Of a DNA stretch of 64,000 nucleotides, positions 33,630-44,792 are shown piece after piece. Within the stretch, counting starts at the first letter, position 1. Each line of letters opens with the position of its first letter. This DNA is from Campylorhamphus procurvoides (Eukaryota; Chordata; Aves; Passeriformes; Dendrocolaptidae), in the NCBI GenBank assembly GCA_013396655.1, contig WBMV01002763.1:372573-436572 (forward strand), in the 5' to 3' direction. The notes under the pieces are model-generated. The model saw nothing but the letters and a program-made list of their open reading frames with translations, had not been told where the DNA came from and made no database searches. A program made the translations under genes and the position numbers.

Positions 33630-34852
33630 AAAAGTGAAACCATGATGAAAAGTCAGGTTTCCAGACAATGTTTCAAAATTATTCCATACATTCCTCCTGA
33701 AGAGTCAAGCAAACAAAAACTTTAGAAATATTAGGACCAATTTGAATTTAGTATCACGAAAAGGTGAAGAAATCACCTGATTTCTTCGACACATCCGTGT
33801 CTAGAGACTCACCCTGCAAGAACATTGTCCCCCCCCCTCCTCTAGCCCATGCAGTCCTTTTCCTGCTGCTTTTTTCTCCCCTATTTTTGCCAGAAGATGC
33901 AGAGGGATTGCCAACACTCCCAAGGAAGGAGGGAGGGAGGCTGCCCACGCCTTTCCACCACGACAGGCTAAATGGGCTCTTGGGTGACATGAAAATGGAA
34001 ACTGTTTTATGAACAACACCCCAGCACACCACTGAGAAAAGCGAGTTCTGCTGAGCTTTATATACACCAGAAGAGTGAAATGAAAATTTAACACGAAAGG
34101 CAATTTACCAAGAAAGCTGAAACAATGGCATGAGTGGCTGGAGAGAGGAAAGAACCTGCTCAGTGGATTAAGACTGACAAATGTTTCTTAGGAATCTGAG
34201 GATGGAAAACAGGAGACAAAGTGCTGTTCAGAGGAGTCACTTATTTCCAAACCAGTAAATATGACATAAGGGTTTAGGTTAGATAGCTGTATTTGCCTTA
34301 TAACTACTTCAAGCACTTTCATCCAACTTTTCCTACAGCACACAGGTATTCAGATATCGAGGACAAACCTCACCCCAGTTCCCTTCACGTCATTTATCAG
34401 CCATCACTGAGTTTCTTTCCACTTCAAGAAGGAGAATTGGGTTTTTGGAATTTCCTCACAACTCATCTCCCCACCTGCACTCCTGAACTTTCCCCCCCAG
34501 AACAGTAAAAACTTATTCCATTCCACAGAGATAATGAACTTTTTCTTCCTTTTCTCAAAGGAGGCAGAATCTGATCTGCAAAGCACTCAATAACTTTTCA
34601 GAAAAAAAGGATTAGATACCAGTAATTTTTTAATCTTGATTATGAAGGGGAAAAAATATAAATGCATCCAAAATGAGAAATTCTGATTGAGGGGAGAAAT
34701 AAACATTACAAATCATATCTTCTAATGTTTTGGTGCAGCATTTCAACCATCTGCAAAGCACCTTATGGCCTCACAGTAATCTGACTTTCTAACACACTGC
34801 AGGTTGGCATCTCCTGGCATCAGACCTTAAAAATGCTTCAATCAAGATCTCT

Positions 34853-34992
34853 GTAATCCTCACAACTAAAATGTCTTTGTTCTGCTTTATGATCAAACAT
34901 TTTATAAACAGAGCCACCAGTCCCAGCAAGCACTGAAGATGCTCACAGGTGAGTTGAGGCACAATGAAAAGCTCAGTAACCTCCCAGATCTC
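34853..34992 (-). mobile_element. MIR-like ancient SINE remnant
   Basis: On the plus strand 'gtaatcctcacaac' (34853) and, about 85 bp later, 'ggtgagttgaggcacaatga' and 'aagctcagtaacctcccaga' match the reverse complement of the MIR core (the TGTGAGGATTA, CTGAGGC and GGTTAAGTAACTTGCCCA blocks) in the right order. About 30 bp more than expected lies between them, so an insertion or an unrelated match is possible. The same words create a good donor-like CAGGTGAGT at 34947-34955. Confidence 0.45.
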
Positions 34993-37900
34993 CTCGGAGA
35001 ACGTTTGTTTATCACTGTGCCTGCAGGCTCTCACACTACAAATACACTGGCAACCATTTCCAGCAGGCATGAAGATAGTTTGGAATGTTTGAGGATGCAC
35101 AGAAAAAGCAATCCACAGCCTCAGTAAGAAATCTCAGGGGAAAAAGTAAAATGATTTAGTAAACATGAATGATTGATAAGTTCTTCAAAGGAAAAAAGGG
35201 AGAAATCAAGAAGCAGTGACCTTTTGTGCCCATCCTTCAAGTAGCAGGTTTTAGAAACTTTTTCATTGTCCATAAAATTAGCTAGGAGATAAATCTCACT
35301 ATGGTGATTTGCTCTTTGTAAGTCCGAAGCCACTGTTCTGAGTTCTCACTGTATAATTACTTCAATATAGATAAAGCATGAGTCATCTGTTCTACTCTAA
35401 CCTTTGCATTTAAATTTGAATTTTAGTCTTGCTTATCTTTTTTTCCTAAATTGATATTACTGTCTACTATGTTTATTAAAAACAACTTAAAGCCACCGTG
35501 CATGTCAAACTCTGCACTGAGGCACCATTTGTGGTGTTATTTTAATTAACATCTCAGGGAGATTACAATTCTAATCATTTCTATTAACTATGTCAAAGTT
35601 TTCTCTTTCTTACATGTCGGATTTTGTTTCCTGTTTCAAATTATGCCTTAATGCCCAGGAGGCTTTTAGTAAATGCTCTGCACAGCCAGGTATGAAACTC
35701 AGAGGCACTGTCCTGTTTTCCTGCTAACAGCATAACCATGGTTGATTAGGCAGTTCCCAAATTTGCCCCCTCTGGATTTCTTCCTCCTCTCCCATTCTCA
35801 GTGAGAGAAAAAACATTTAAAACCCAGGAAATACATTCCTTGGCCCAGAAGGAGATCAGGCAGAATCATCTTCTCTCATCAATAAGCTTGTCCTGGAGCA
35901 GGACTGTAATTGAAAGGAAATGAAGAACAAAGTCCACCACGTTCAGGCTACACTGAGAAGACCTTAAGGTAAAACACTTGGTTGCCTCCATCCATTTTGG
36001 CCAATCCTTCCCAGGCACACTTGGGTAGCCAACAGGACCTCAGTGGACTTCAATGGCTGCAGGCTGAGCTGCCACGTACAAAGCAAAGCTTCAGTTCACC
36101 CCTTGTTTGAGTGAATTTCTTACAAGGTTTGGCCCAAGGTGTCTAACATTGGCTCTCACCCACTGAAACAGGAAGCAAAAACCCACCTTCTTAGACTTAA
36201 TTATTTTTAAAGGTTCCCTTTCTACCCCTTGTCCTTTCTTTTCAGTGACCCAACCACGACATCCACGTTTTCCCCAGCCACTGTGGAACTGCACAGTAAC
36301 ACATCCTGCTTGTCAGGATGAACGAAATAAACAAATTAAACAAAACTACAGCACTTATTCAGCATTTTGGATGGGACTCCCTTTTTAAAGAGCCCTTCCT
36401 CTTCCATGCCTGATGGATGTGAGCCTGGTGCCATCACAGCCGTCAGGACTCTGCAGAAGGTTCTTCAAATCACTTGCAGAGAGAGCAGACAAAGACATGT
36501 CAGTCTCAGGGACTCCCACACAGCACATTGAGACACTGCAAGAATACCTTTTTTTAATGCCCCTTTTTCCTCAATTAAAGGATAAGTGGTCCATTTACTG
36601 CCATCAAGACAATCTGAGAGACTCTTAGTTTTGAGACAGAGGGATGTACTGACATGAACAACTTCACCACTGCTAATTAAATCCTATGCTGCTGTCTACT
36701 TATTCCTGGGGAAATCTAAACAAAACTAATTGACTCTGTATTGCCTTTTTTTCCCCACCTCAAGAAAAGCCTACAAATAGTTAAGATAGAGACTTGGTAC
36801 TAAAGCCACTCTTAAAACATATCATGTAACTAATCTGCCACTATGGAAAAGTACACCTTTCCCTTCAGATTTTTCTTAGGGTCTTGATTAGAAGTAGAAA
36901 TCAGGATCTTTGAATGGAAAAGAGCGAAGTCTTACCTGTGGAAAAAATTTCACAAAGTCTTTACACAAAGCTCAAGTGCTTTGCCTCCCCTTTTGTTGTA
37001 TAATGCAAGACACTATAAGAAAAAGTTGATTATTGTATCCTTTCAAATATGCTTAACAAACTCCTTTAATTCTGCTCATCTCATCATTTCATTCTTACTT
37101 AAAAACAGGGGATGTTTCCATCCTCTAAATCACTTCCCACAGGTTTTTCCTTAAGTCCTACAGCCCTTTTTCTGCTGTTCTCTGAATTTTCTTATATATG
37201 TTGATTCAAATTACCCCAGCCCTAGAATTATTAACAGGATTCTAGATGAGCTTTCCCAATAATTCGGCAATGCTGTAACTCTTTGTAGTTCTCCCTATAT
37301 CATAGTGGGTATAACCTGCAGAAAGCAGAACACTCTTGAGGTTCACCTGAGGAAGGTGACCCTTTATTTTGCAATTTCTAACACACCCCTGGATTTTTTT
37401 TTTTCTTCTCCCACTCATTTTCTCTAAAATGCTTTTGTTTCTCTTGACATTTGAAGGAGGTTTTGTCCCTTTCTCCCTTCTGTTGAAAAAAATAAAATAA
37501 AATGTGGTTTGGATTTAAAAGCCCATTCTGAAAATACAGCCCACCTAGGAAGGGGGAGATGCCAGAGTTCTTTTAGCCTGAAAATGTGCAATTAGACACA
37601 GAGAAATTAATTTCAAATCCACCAGCCATTCTAGCAGTTCCTCAGCAGATGCTCCAACTACATTCACATTTGTTCCCACCCCACTTGAGCCCCTGAGGAA
37701 GGTTATTTAAGCACCACTCAACCTTGGGAGGCTGTTTCCCAAGGGCAGGGCTGTGTTTGCCCCTCAGTATTTAAATCCCCCAACACCAGTGTGCAACAAG
37801 GAGAAAAAAGAGGTTTCTATGCTGTTACACATCAATGCTACTCCTTTTAGAAGGTGCAGTCCTCTCTGGATCAACATTTATAGAGTGAGAATAATTGCTG

Positions 37901-38587
37901 AGCCCAAATATTTCCCATCCTCAGCTGCTGAGGTTTCCCACTGATTCACTGAAACAGCCTGTTCCAAAAATCCATGTTAAAGGGCTGAATTGACACCTTT
38001 GGGGTGGAGGAAAGGCTTCCCCTGCCCCCAGACTCTGCCACAGCCCTAAGGACACCAGGACACCAAGCCTTGGACATCCCGAAGCCAATCCATGATGGGA
38101 AGATTGGAGAGAACACCTGGAATGATGTAACAAAAGCAAGATCTCAGTTCAGCCAAGAGGTACATCATTCCCCCCTCGTCTACCTCGGGTCCCTCTGGAC
38201 TGAAGCAGCTGAGCAGAAAGGGCAACAAGCACAAACCCAAAGTGGTTTTATTGTCTGAAACCCACAACACAACACTGGCCTTGCTCTGGTGTACCCGGCC
38301 AGGCTGGCAGAGCAGGGCAGTGGAGCAGAAGCAGAGGAAAGTGGATAAATGTGCTCTGAGATGTGTCCTCCTGGGAACTGGGTTGGATAAACAGCCTTTC
38401 AGAGCTCCTAAAAGCCCCCTGAGATCCTTCTGGGGGAGGATTTAACAGGTGAAGGGGCTGTCCTCTCCCTAAATGAGATTGGATTTAGACACACATGGTA
38501 ACACCGGAGCACAGCTTGGCCAAAAGCCTACAGAGTGACTCAGGGAAGGAGCATTTAAACCACTTTGTGGAATTTGACAGCTTTCCC
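34993..38587. other. Unique DNA, no gene seen
   Basis: 35400-35660 is AT-rich and conserved-looking. 37385-37440 contains a T run with pyrimidines. 37930-38330 is moderately GC-rich with overlapping frames (72-84 codons) on both strands and no recognised domain. No transposon found. Confidence 0.5.
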
Positions 38588-38639
38588 AGAAAAACCTTTT
38601 GACTTAATGTTTCTCCCCAGTAAGTCAAAAGGTTTTTCT
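38588..38639. repeat. Perfect 19-bp inverted repeat (hairpin), 14-base loop
   Basis: 'agaaaaaccttttgactta' at 38588-38606 and its exact reverse complement at 38621-38639 surround the loop 38607-38620 (atgtttctccccag). Pairing stops sharply at both ends: 38587/38640 and 38607/38620 do not match. There is no target-site duplication around it and no lower stem, so it fits neither a small inverted-repeat transposon nor a microRNA precursor. A T-rich stretch follows the right arm. A template-switch (snap-back) replication error is the simplest origin. Confidence 0.97.
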
Positions 38640-40182
38640 TTTTTAAGAAATGAACTGTCCCAATTCTAGCCCAGATTTTGCTAAAACGCAGTGTAAGGAA
38701 AGAGTTCACATTTGACAACTAAAGCTTGCATTTCAGAACATGTTAACGTGGGAAAAAGAAGAGAGCATCAAACCAAACCAACAAAACCCAAACACAAACA
38801 ATGACAAGAAAATACACAATACAAAACAAAACTACAAGAACAAAACAGAAAACCAGCTTTCCATTCTAAGCAATCAAGAAAAAAAAAACAAAACAGGCTT
38901 CTGTGTCAAGTTCATTTCCAGAAGGGATGAATGGGAACAGAAGATAGGAAAAAGCTGAGTCAAAATTCACCCAGGCCAATTATTTCCTGTCCTTATCCCT
39001 TCAGTTCAGCCCCCAGTGCATTCCCCACCTAATCTTTATCAGCTCCTGGAACGGGATGGGTCTGGAACACAGTGGGACTTATAAATAAGTGAACTCTTCT
39101 GAGGTTTTGGTGGGTCACTGCTGGTCCTGGAGCACTTCCCAGACTGATGGGGAAGTGACCTGAGCCTAAAAGGTACAGAGAGATTTTGGCACCATTTCAG
39201 TACCAAAGAAGAGTTAAAACGCTGCTAAAAGTTGCAGAGTTTGGCAGAGCCCTGTAATTAATGTCTTGTTGCTTTTCCCTTTTGTCAGAGTAGTCAAAAT
39301 AATGTCCTGTGAAGTGATTTCTTTTTGTTTGTTTGGCAGCTCTCCAGCACTTCACTAGCAGGGTGGCTGCTGTGCTCAGTGTGGATTTGTCCCAGCACAT
39401 TGTATTGGTACAATTTCCTTTCTGTCCTACACAACCAGGCAAAGGGAATAACACAAAGGGGTTTAATATTCTGCCTTGACAACAAGCAAACAAGGCGGAA
39501 GAGTGGATTTCAAATTCTGGCTGGGGATTAACATACAAATGTTCTGAAAATGAGGGATATAATTATGGAAAGGCAATTACAACTTTCAATTACTTGTTTC
39601 CTGAGGGTTTGCACTAAGCAATGTTGGAGACCCTGGGCTTGCAACTCCTCTCAGTCCTGGGTATCAACTACCAACAAAGAGACACCAAGGCCAAGTGGCT
39701 CCAAATCAAAGGGTTTTAACGATTTTTCAGGTGAGCAAAAGTGAGAAGAGTTGTGTGTTTCAGCTTCACAAAGTATTTGGGGTGGTCTTGGCCACCCAAA
39801 GTTTTCACTGTTCTGGCGACAGCAGCAGAGAGCTGAGGACACAGATAAATGGATTGCAATACAAAATAAAGTTCCTGATTAATAAAATCAACATGTGTGT
39901 ACGTGTGTGAGCCTTTCTTAGATTTTATTCCCAGTTTCTAAGTATTAAAGGAGAGACAGTCAATTAAATGCAGTGAATTGTAATCACAAGCCCAAAACTT
40001 CTTTTTACTGTATTGACTTACAGCTTTGCATACTAATGGCTCACATTCATTTCATTTTTTTTTTCCTGAGAAGTCTTTTCTGCAACATGGTAATTACAAT
40101 AAATTGCAGCTTTTTTTTTTTCTTCTTTTAGTGGCTATTGGGGAAAATAAATAAATAAAAGTAGTTTTGGATTTTAAAAGAA
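38640..40182. other. Unique DNA with A-rich block, no gene seen
   Basis: 38758-38853 is a long G-poor CAAA-type low-complexity block, with another A run at 38879-38888. A 113-codon minus frame (39197-39538) overlaps plus frames and is not recognised. T runs lie at 40056-40066 and 40110-40121. Confidence 0.5.
38758..38853. repeat. CAAA-type low-complexity block
   Basis: Repeated short words such as CCAAACC, AACAAAACCC and ACAAAACAAAAC with almost no T or G. It lies just over 100 bp downstream of the 19-bp inverted repeat. Confidence 0.75.
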
Positions 40183-40203
40183 CCATTGTTTCCTTGCTTT
40201 TAG

Positions 40204-40489
40204 GAGAATCTCACCTCCACCACGTGTTCAAGAGGAGCACTTTTGGGAAATATCTGACTGGAAGAGTCAATTTGAATATTTTCCAGATTTTGAAGAGTCA
40301 CCAAGAGAGACAAACTATGGCAATGGAAAGGTGACAGTGGCCAGGGAAGTGACCCTCAAACAAAGCATCAAGTCAGATTTTAGGATAGGTGAAACCTCTT
40401 GGAGAATGGACAAAGGAAACTGCAACCACGTTGAAGAGACACAGGAAATGTCCTGCAAGCGAAGATTCTTTGTTTACTCTTTAAAATAA
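40204..40489 (+). other. Exon-like open frame behind an acceptor-like site, product unknown
   Basis: 'ttgtttccttgcttttag' (AG at 40202-40203) has the form of a 3' splice site, and the frame read from 40202 stays open for 95 codons to TAA at 40487-40489. The only in-frame ATGs come late, so this would have to be an internal-to-last exon and not a whole gene. The peptide is hydrophilic and mixed in composition (EEHFWEISDWKSQFEYF ... CKRRFFVYSLK), with no low complexity, and the stretch is richer in G and C than the DNA on either side. I do not recognise the family. No AATAAA is seen in the next 200 bases. It could be the last coding exon of an unseen gene, a decayed exon, or a chance frame. Confidence 0.25.
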
Positions 40490-43400
40490 TTTTAAAAAAT
40501 CCAGATGGGCAGTTACACATTAAGTGCCTTTAAATGAGTAAAAGGGACAGGGCCATTTTTTAGGTGTCTTGTAGGCATTCCTATGATTATTTTAAAAAAT
40601 ATGATGAAAAGGTAAATTTGAGCTGAAGGAGGCCTTACACTGGATTTTTAAGTTTTATGAAAGCAAATCAACTTTCATTTCTAAGTTACATAAACCAGAA
40701 TCTCCTATGTGTTACACGACTACAAATAGCAAAAAAAGTATTTAAATTATGCAGGGCTACAAGAATCATCAGTTTCTCAAACAAATTACTGAATACTTTT
40801 AGAACATCTCATAAATATCTCTGTAATGACCAGACTCAATGTTATTTCTTCTATTCACTCATTACAGTCCAGTTTTGAGATATCAAGTGTGCTTGATAAA
40901 ATAAGATTTTCATCAGTTACCTACTGCCAGCCAGCAAAGCAGAAAATAGAGAGAATGGCCATTTCTATTTCCTATTGCTTAATATCCATCACTTTAATGG
41001 AAATGAGATAAAGCAGATAATGGCAATAAGAATAGTATTAGCAGCACAGACATATATTAAATATTTCTCAGAGGTACCATTGTTGTAGCATTTACATTGT
41101 TAATATTAAAATGTCTCGAGCAGCAGAACCCAATGTAACCAATATTATAAATATTACCTTTAATATAAGAGTTGAATGAGCTTTTAACCTTGAATTTGAT
41201 ACAATGCTGAAAATAACTTTTATACTTCCATGACCTAGCTCATGTGAATAGATAAGTACTTTTTCTCTCCAATAAATCTTTCTCCAAAGCAAAACTTCCC
41301 TGCACTATTCTTAGCTGTAATTTCTATTGCACATTAAGTGATCATAGACCTTTTCTGTACTTCTTTTAAGTGTAACTCAGAGGCAGAAATGTCCATTTAA
41401 ATGAGGCTTTTTTAGGGGATATTAAATACAAATAAAGACTTTCAGAAATGTCCCTTTTTGCAGATATTTCATTAAAGAAAAGAGTACAGGAAGGTTATCC
41501 ACATGTCCATATATCCTGAGTCCATGCAGAAAAGTGATTTAAAATGGAGGTTGAAACCCAACACTTACCAGGGAAAAAAAGGGCAAAAACAAAAGGAGGG
41601 AAGGAGATAAAAGGAAATTTTGGTTCCTAAAAATAAGCAGCACTTGGATCACAGAAACAGAATCTAAACTACAAATCTGAATACCTCTCACTGGGAAGAA
41701 CTGGATAAACCACGAGGTTTAAATATAAGACACAGAAATATAGACTATGAAGCTCAACCTCTTACTGCAGGGACGACTGATAAGAATTGGTTGCGTCTGA
41801 TAATCACAAATGGTAATGGAGGGGACACAGAATACCCTAAATAAGTAAAATCACCCCCACAATGGGCCTGTGAATAAGGCAAGTGCAACACCAGGAGTGC
41901 TGGGCAAGCAGAGGGAGGAGATACCTGTGGTGGTGTGTCAGGTGGAGAGTTTGCATCTGGAACATTGGGCACTTCTTGTCATTTATACCCAAGAAAAAGG
42001 AATCTAAATGAGCAAAGCAGAAAAAAAAAAAAAGGGAGTTGGGAGGGCTGCTAAAGGAAGCTAAAAATGCTGGGATTGTGTAGTTTCAGCAAAAGGAGGA
42101 TTCAAGGGGACATTGTAGGATTGCTCTGTTGAAAGATACCATGAAATGGAACAGTATGAACTAAGATTTCAGATGAAGGAGACTGCTAGCAGAAAATTAA
42201 TTCAGGTATGACTTGACCAGGAATAAATATAATCCCCAGAAATACAGAATTTCTGACAATAACAAGGCTGGGGCTCTGAAACAGCCTTTCAGGAAGTGTT
42301 GGGACAAATGCAACCCTTATATTTAATGAGAATCCTCATGGGTGCACAAGCAGGATTAAAAGACATGTCAGTAATAATGGGGGTCTGGTGCTACAAATTG
42401 TAAGAGGCTTTTTTTTGTCATGCATTTCTTTTCTCATAAATGCATGTATAGGCAGGCATCATCTGTTTCTCAGTTGTTTCACTCCCCAAGCTGAGACACA
42501 AACTCCCCTCTCCGTGGTGCACAAGGAAGAATAGGAAAGCCTGCTATTAAAAACACAAGTGCTGTTTTATTTTTCATAAAATGATGGAGCGATACTACAA
42601 CCAGGATTAAAAAAAACCCCAAAAATAAACCAATAATACTCAACTTCAGCTCTCCCAAGAATGACATTAAAAAGTTAAGCAGCACTTAGTCTTCTTTAGG
42701 ATGTCATTTCTGCTCAGTGTAACTCTGAGCTGCCTAATGCAGATGGATGGGCAGAGCAGACTCTGTGAAGACAAGGCTTCCTTCTTTACATCCAGCCCAA
42801 AAGCTTTTAAAATCTCTCTGTCAGGAACAATTTGACTGCATATCAATTGCATCCCTCTACTACCACAAAACTTATAATAAGAGAGGATCGCGGGCAAGGC
42901 AAAAACACATTTTGATAACTCTGACAGGAAAATGAAACACTGTCAGTCCAATGGGGGCTGCAGAGATGGGACTGAGCATGAATCTCGCTTTGCTCATGAA
43001 AGGTCTCACTCAATTATAGCAGCAGCTGGGGAATATCTGAGCGAGGCCACACTTTGGTGCTGCCCAGGGTTCATTCCTGCTGTCTCCCTCTTGACCTCAC
43101 GGTGAACATCCAGGTTTTTCAGGGCATCCACACGGTTTATGAAGCAGATCAACTAACAAAATAAAAACTGCTTAATTTCACCCTTGATACAAAGTTTGTG
43201 CTTGGATGTAAGAAATGAATCAGACATCCTTGTGTTTTCAGTGTGCAGTCTGAGGTTTTGTATAGTTCTTTAAGCATGGGATTAATACAGATAAAACCAG
43301 TCTGCCTTGGAAAGGAAAGATCTAAAATAGGTCTTCTTTCTCAAAGAAGAGACACAAAGTTCATAATTTAGCCTGGAGTTCTCAAAAGAAGAAAAAAAAA

Positions 43401-44303
43401 ATCAGTTTTATCCACAAAAATCATGTATTTATCAACATACTAGAAGGAGAATAATTGAATCATCTTCCATATGTATCTATAAGAGCAATCAAACTGATCC
43501 CCAGGGTGAGAGGCATCGTTTCCCAAATGCTTATATTCTATGTATTTGTAAAATTATAATTTTCCTCACATGGTCTCCATTTAGCTCACAGCTTTCATAA
43601 TGGCTCTAATAAATAGCAATAATGGTGGATATTTCCAAAGGACACACTGGTGGCTTTATTCTCATTTCACAATACAGCCAAAGCAAGAGCAAAAATAAAA
43701 TAAATGCCAGACATGCAGGGAAGACTGGGAGCAGCTCCATTAAAGTCAATAGTTATACATAAAAGTACATAAAAGAGGGAAAGAATAACAAATGCTTTAG
43801 ATAATGTATGAGGATCACAGTGTGAACCCTCAGCAGAGAGACACCTACAAAGAGAAGTGAGTCAGGAGAGCCAATTTTTAACTTGCCATTTCCAGGCAAA
43901 AGAGGAAAGAATAAAACTTTCCGAGGATCAGCAATGTCTGAAGAACTCTTTTGTGCTTAAATAGTATGTCCTGAACAATTTAGAGTTCCAAGTATGGAAA
44001 TTAACATCACAATCCACTGCATCTACTGCTTTCATTTGGGATTGAAGGTTGTTGTTTAGCAGATCCATCAATTTGGTATCTTCAGTGAGCAAATCATTGC
44101 TTTAAAAAATAGGTCTTATTAGCCAAAGTATCTGCATTATTTCCAAAAGCTTTAAAGAGTGGTATTTTTTTCATGATTTAACAACATGGGAGCATCTCTG
44201 ATTTTTACCCCTGCATCAACTCAGCTTGGTGAGAAGGAGGAAACACAAAACTTTTATTTTGTCAAGACTTTATAACAGGTTTTATTTCAAAGAGAGGGTT
44301 TAC
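40490..44303. other. Unique DNA, no gene seen
   Basis: 40560-41300 is AT-rich with several 60-73 codon frames and no domain. 42940-43150 is GC-richer, with bZIP- and E-box-like words but nothing decisive. A direct duplication 'acataaaagt' occurs at 43758-43777. An A run lies at 42021-42034. Confidence 0.5.
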
Positions 44304-44308
44304 AGAAA
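44304..44308. repeat. Left target-site duplication of the solo LTR (AGAAA)
   Basis: AGAAA here pairs with GGAAA at 44788-44792 on the other side of the LTR, matching at four of five bases. Five bases is the usual duplication size for ERVL-type integrations. Confidence 0.5.
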
Positions 44309-44787
44309 TACTGTGGTTTAACCCCAGCCTGCACCTTAATACTACAGGGCTGCTCACTCCCTGCCCCTGCCCTGCTGGGATGGGGAGCAGAATCACAGAA
44401 AGATAAAACAGCTGAATAACTGAAATTAAGTAAAATTTCATCATCATAATGGTAATAGTGATTAATGCACTCACTGACTGACGCCCAGCCAGTCCCCAAA
44501 CAGGGACAGGCCCCTCCCAGCCAACTCCCCCAGTTTCTATACTGGGAATGATGGTGTGGAACATCCCTTTGGCCAGTTCAGGTCACCTGTCCTGGCCATG
44601 CTCCGTCCTGGTTTCCCGTGCCCCTGCTCAGTGGCAGAGTACAGGAAACTGAAAATTCTTGATTTAGGGTAAGTGACAGCTGAAACAAAGTGTGTTATTA
44701 ATATTATTCTCATCCTAAATCCAAAACACGGCCCCGTGCTCGCTAACAGGCAGAAAATTAACTCTTCTCCCAGCCAAAACCAGGATG
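44309..44787 (-). mobile_element. Solo LTR of a bird ERVL-type endogenous retrovirus
   Basis: The plus strand shows the reverse complement of a common bird ERVL LTR: 'gtggtttaaccccagcctgc' near the left edge, 'tcccccagtttctatactgg' (44526-44545), 'tttggccagttcaggtcacc' (44568-44587), 'gtgtgttattaatattattc' and, at the right edge, 'cagccaaaaccagg'. In sense (minus) orientation the LTR runs from 44787 to 44309, with a TATA-like box decayed to TATAGA near 44536-44541. The polyadenylation signal expected near 44410 is not preserved. No internal retroviral region adjoins either end, so this is a solo LTR left by recombination between two LTRs. The end dinucleotides are mutated, which makes the copy moderately old. 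Confidence 0.85.
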
Positions 44788-44792
44788 GGAAA
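44788..44792. repeat. Right target-site duplication of the solo LTR (GGAAA)
   Basis: Imperfect partner of AGAAA at 44304-44308; see the LTR entry. Confidence 0.5.

Larger units (their letters stand above)
31601..34852. other. Unique DNA, start of a long CR1-free run
   Basis: No transposon recognised. Holds an (AAAT)n tract (32850-32868), a 9-bp hairpin with a GCAA loop (32295-32316), the (TG)19 microsatellite (33591-33628) and a C run at 33828-33837. A 100-codon minus frame (33801-34103) is opposed by an 82-codon plus frame and neither is recognised. Confidence 0.5.

Noticed and set aside
34943..34955. Strong donor-like CAG|GTGAGT
   Set aside because: It falls within a probable MIR remnant whose core naturally yields this word, and no matching exon is apparent.
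38588..38639. Hairpin read as a microRNA precursor or a small inverted-repeat transposon
   Set aside because: The stem has no lower extension, so it is too short for a typical precursor, and the flanks show no target-site duplication.
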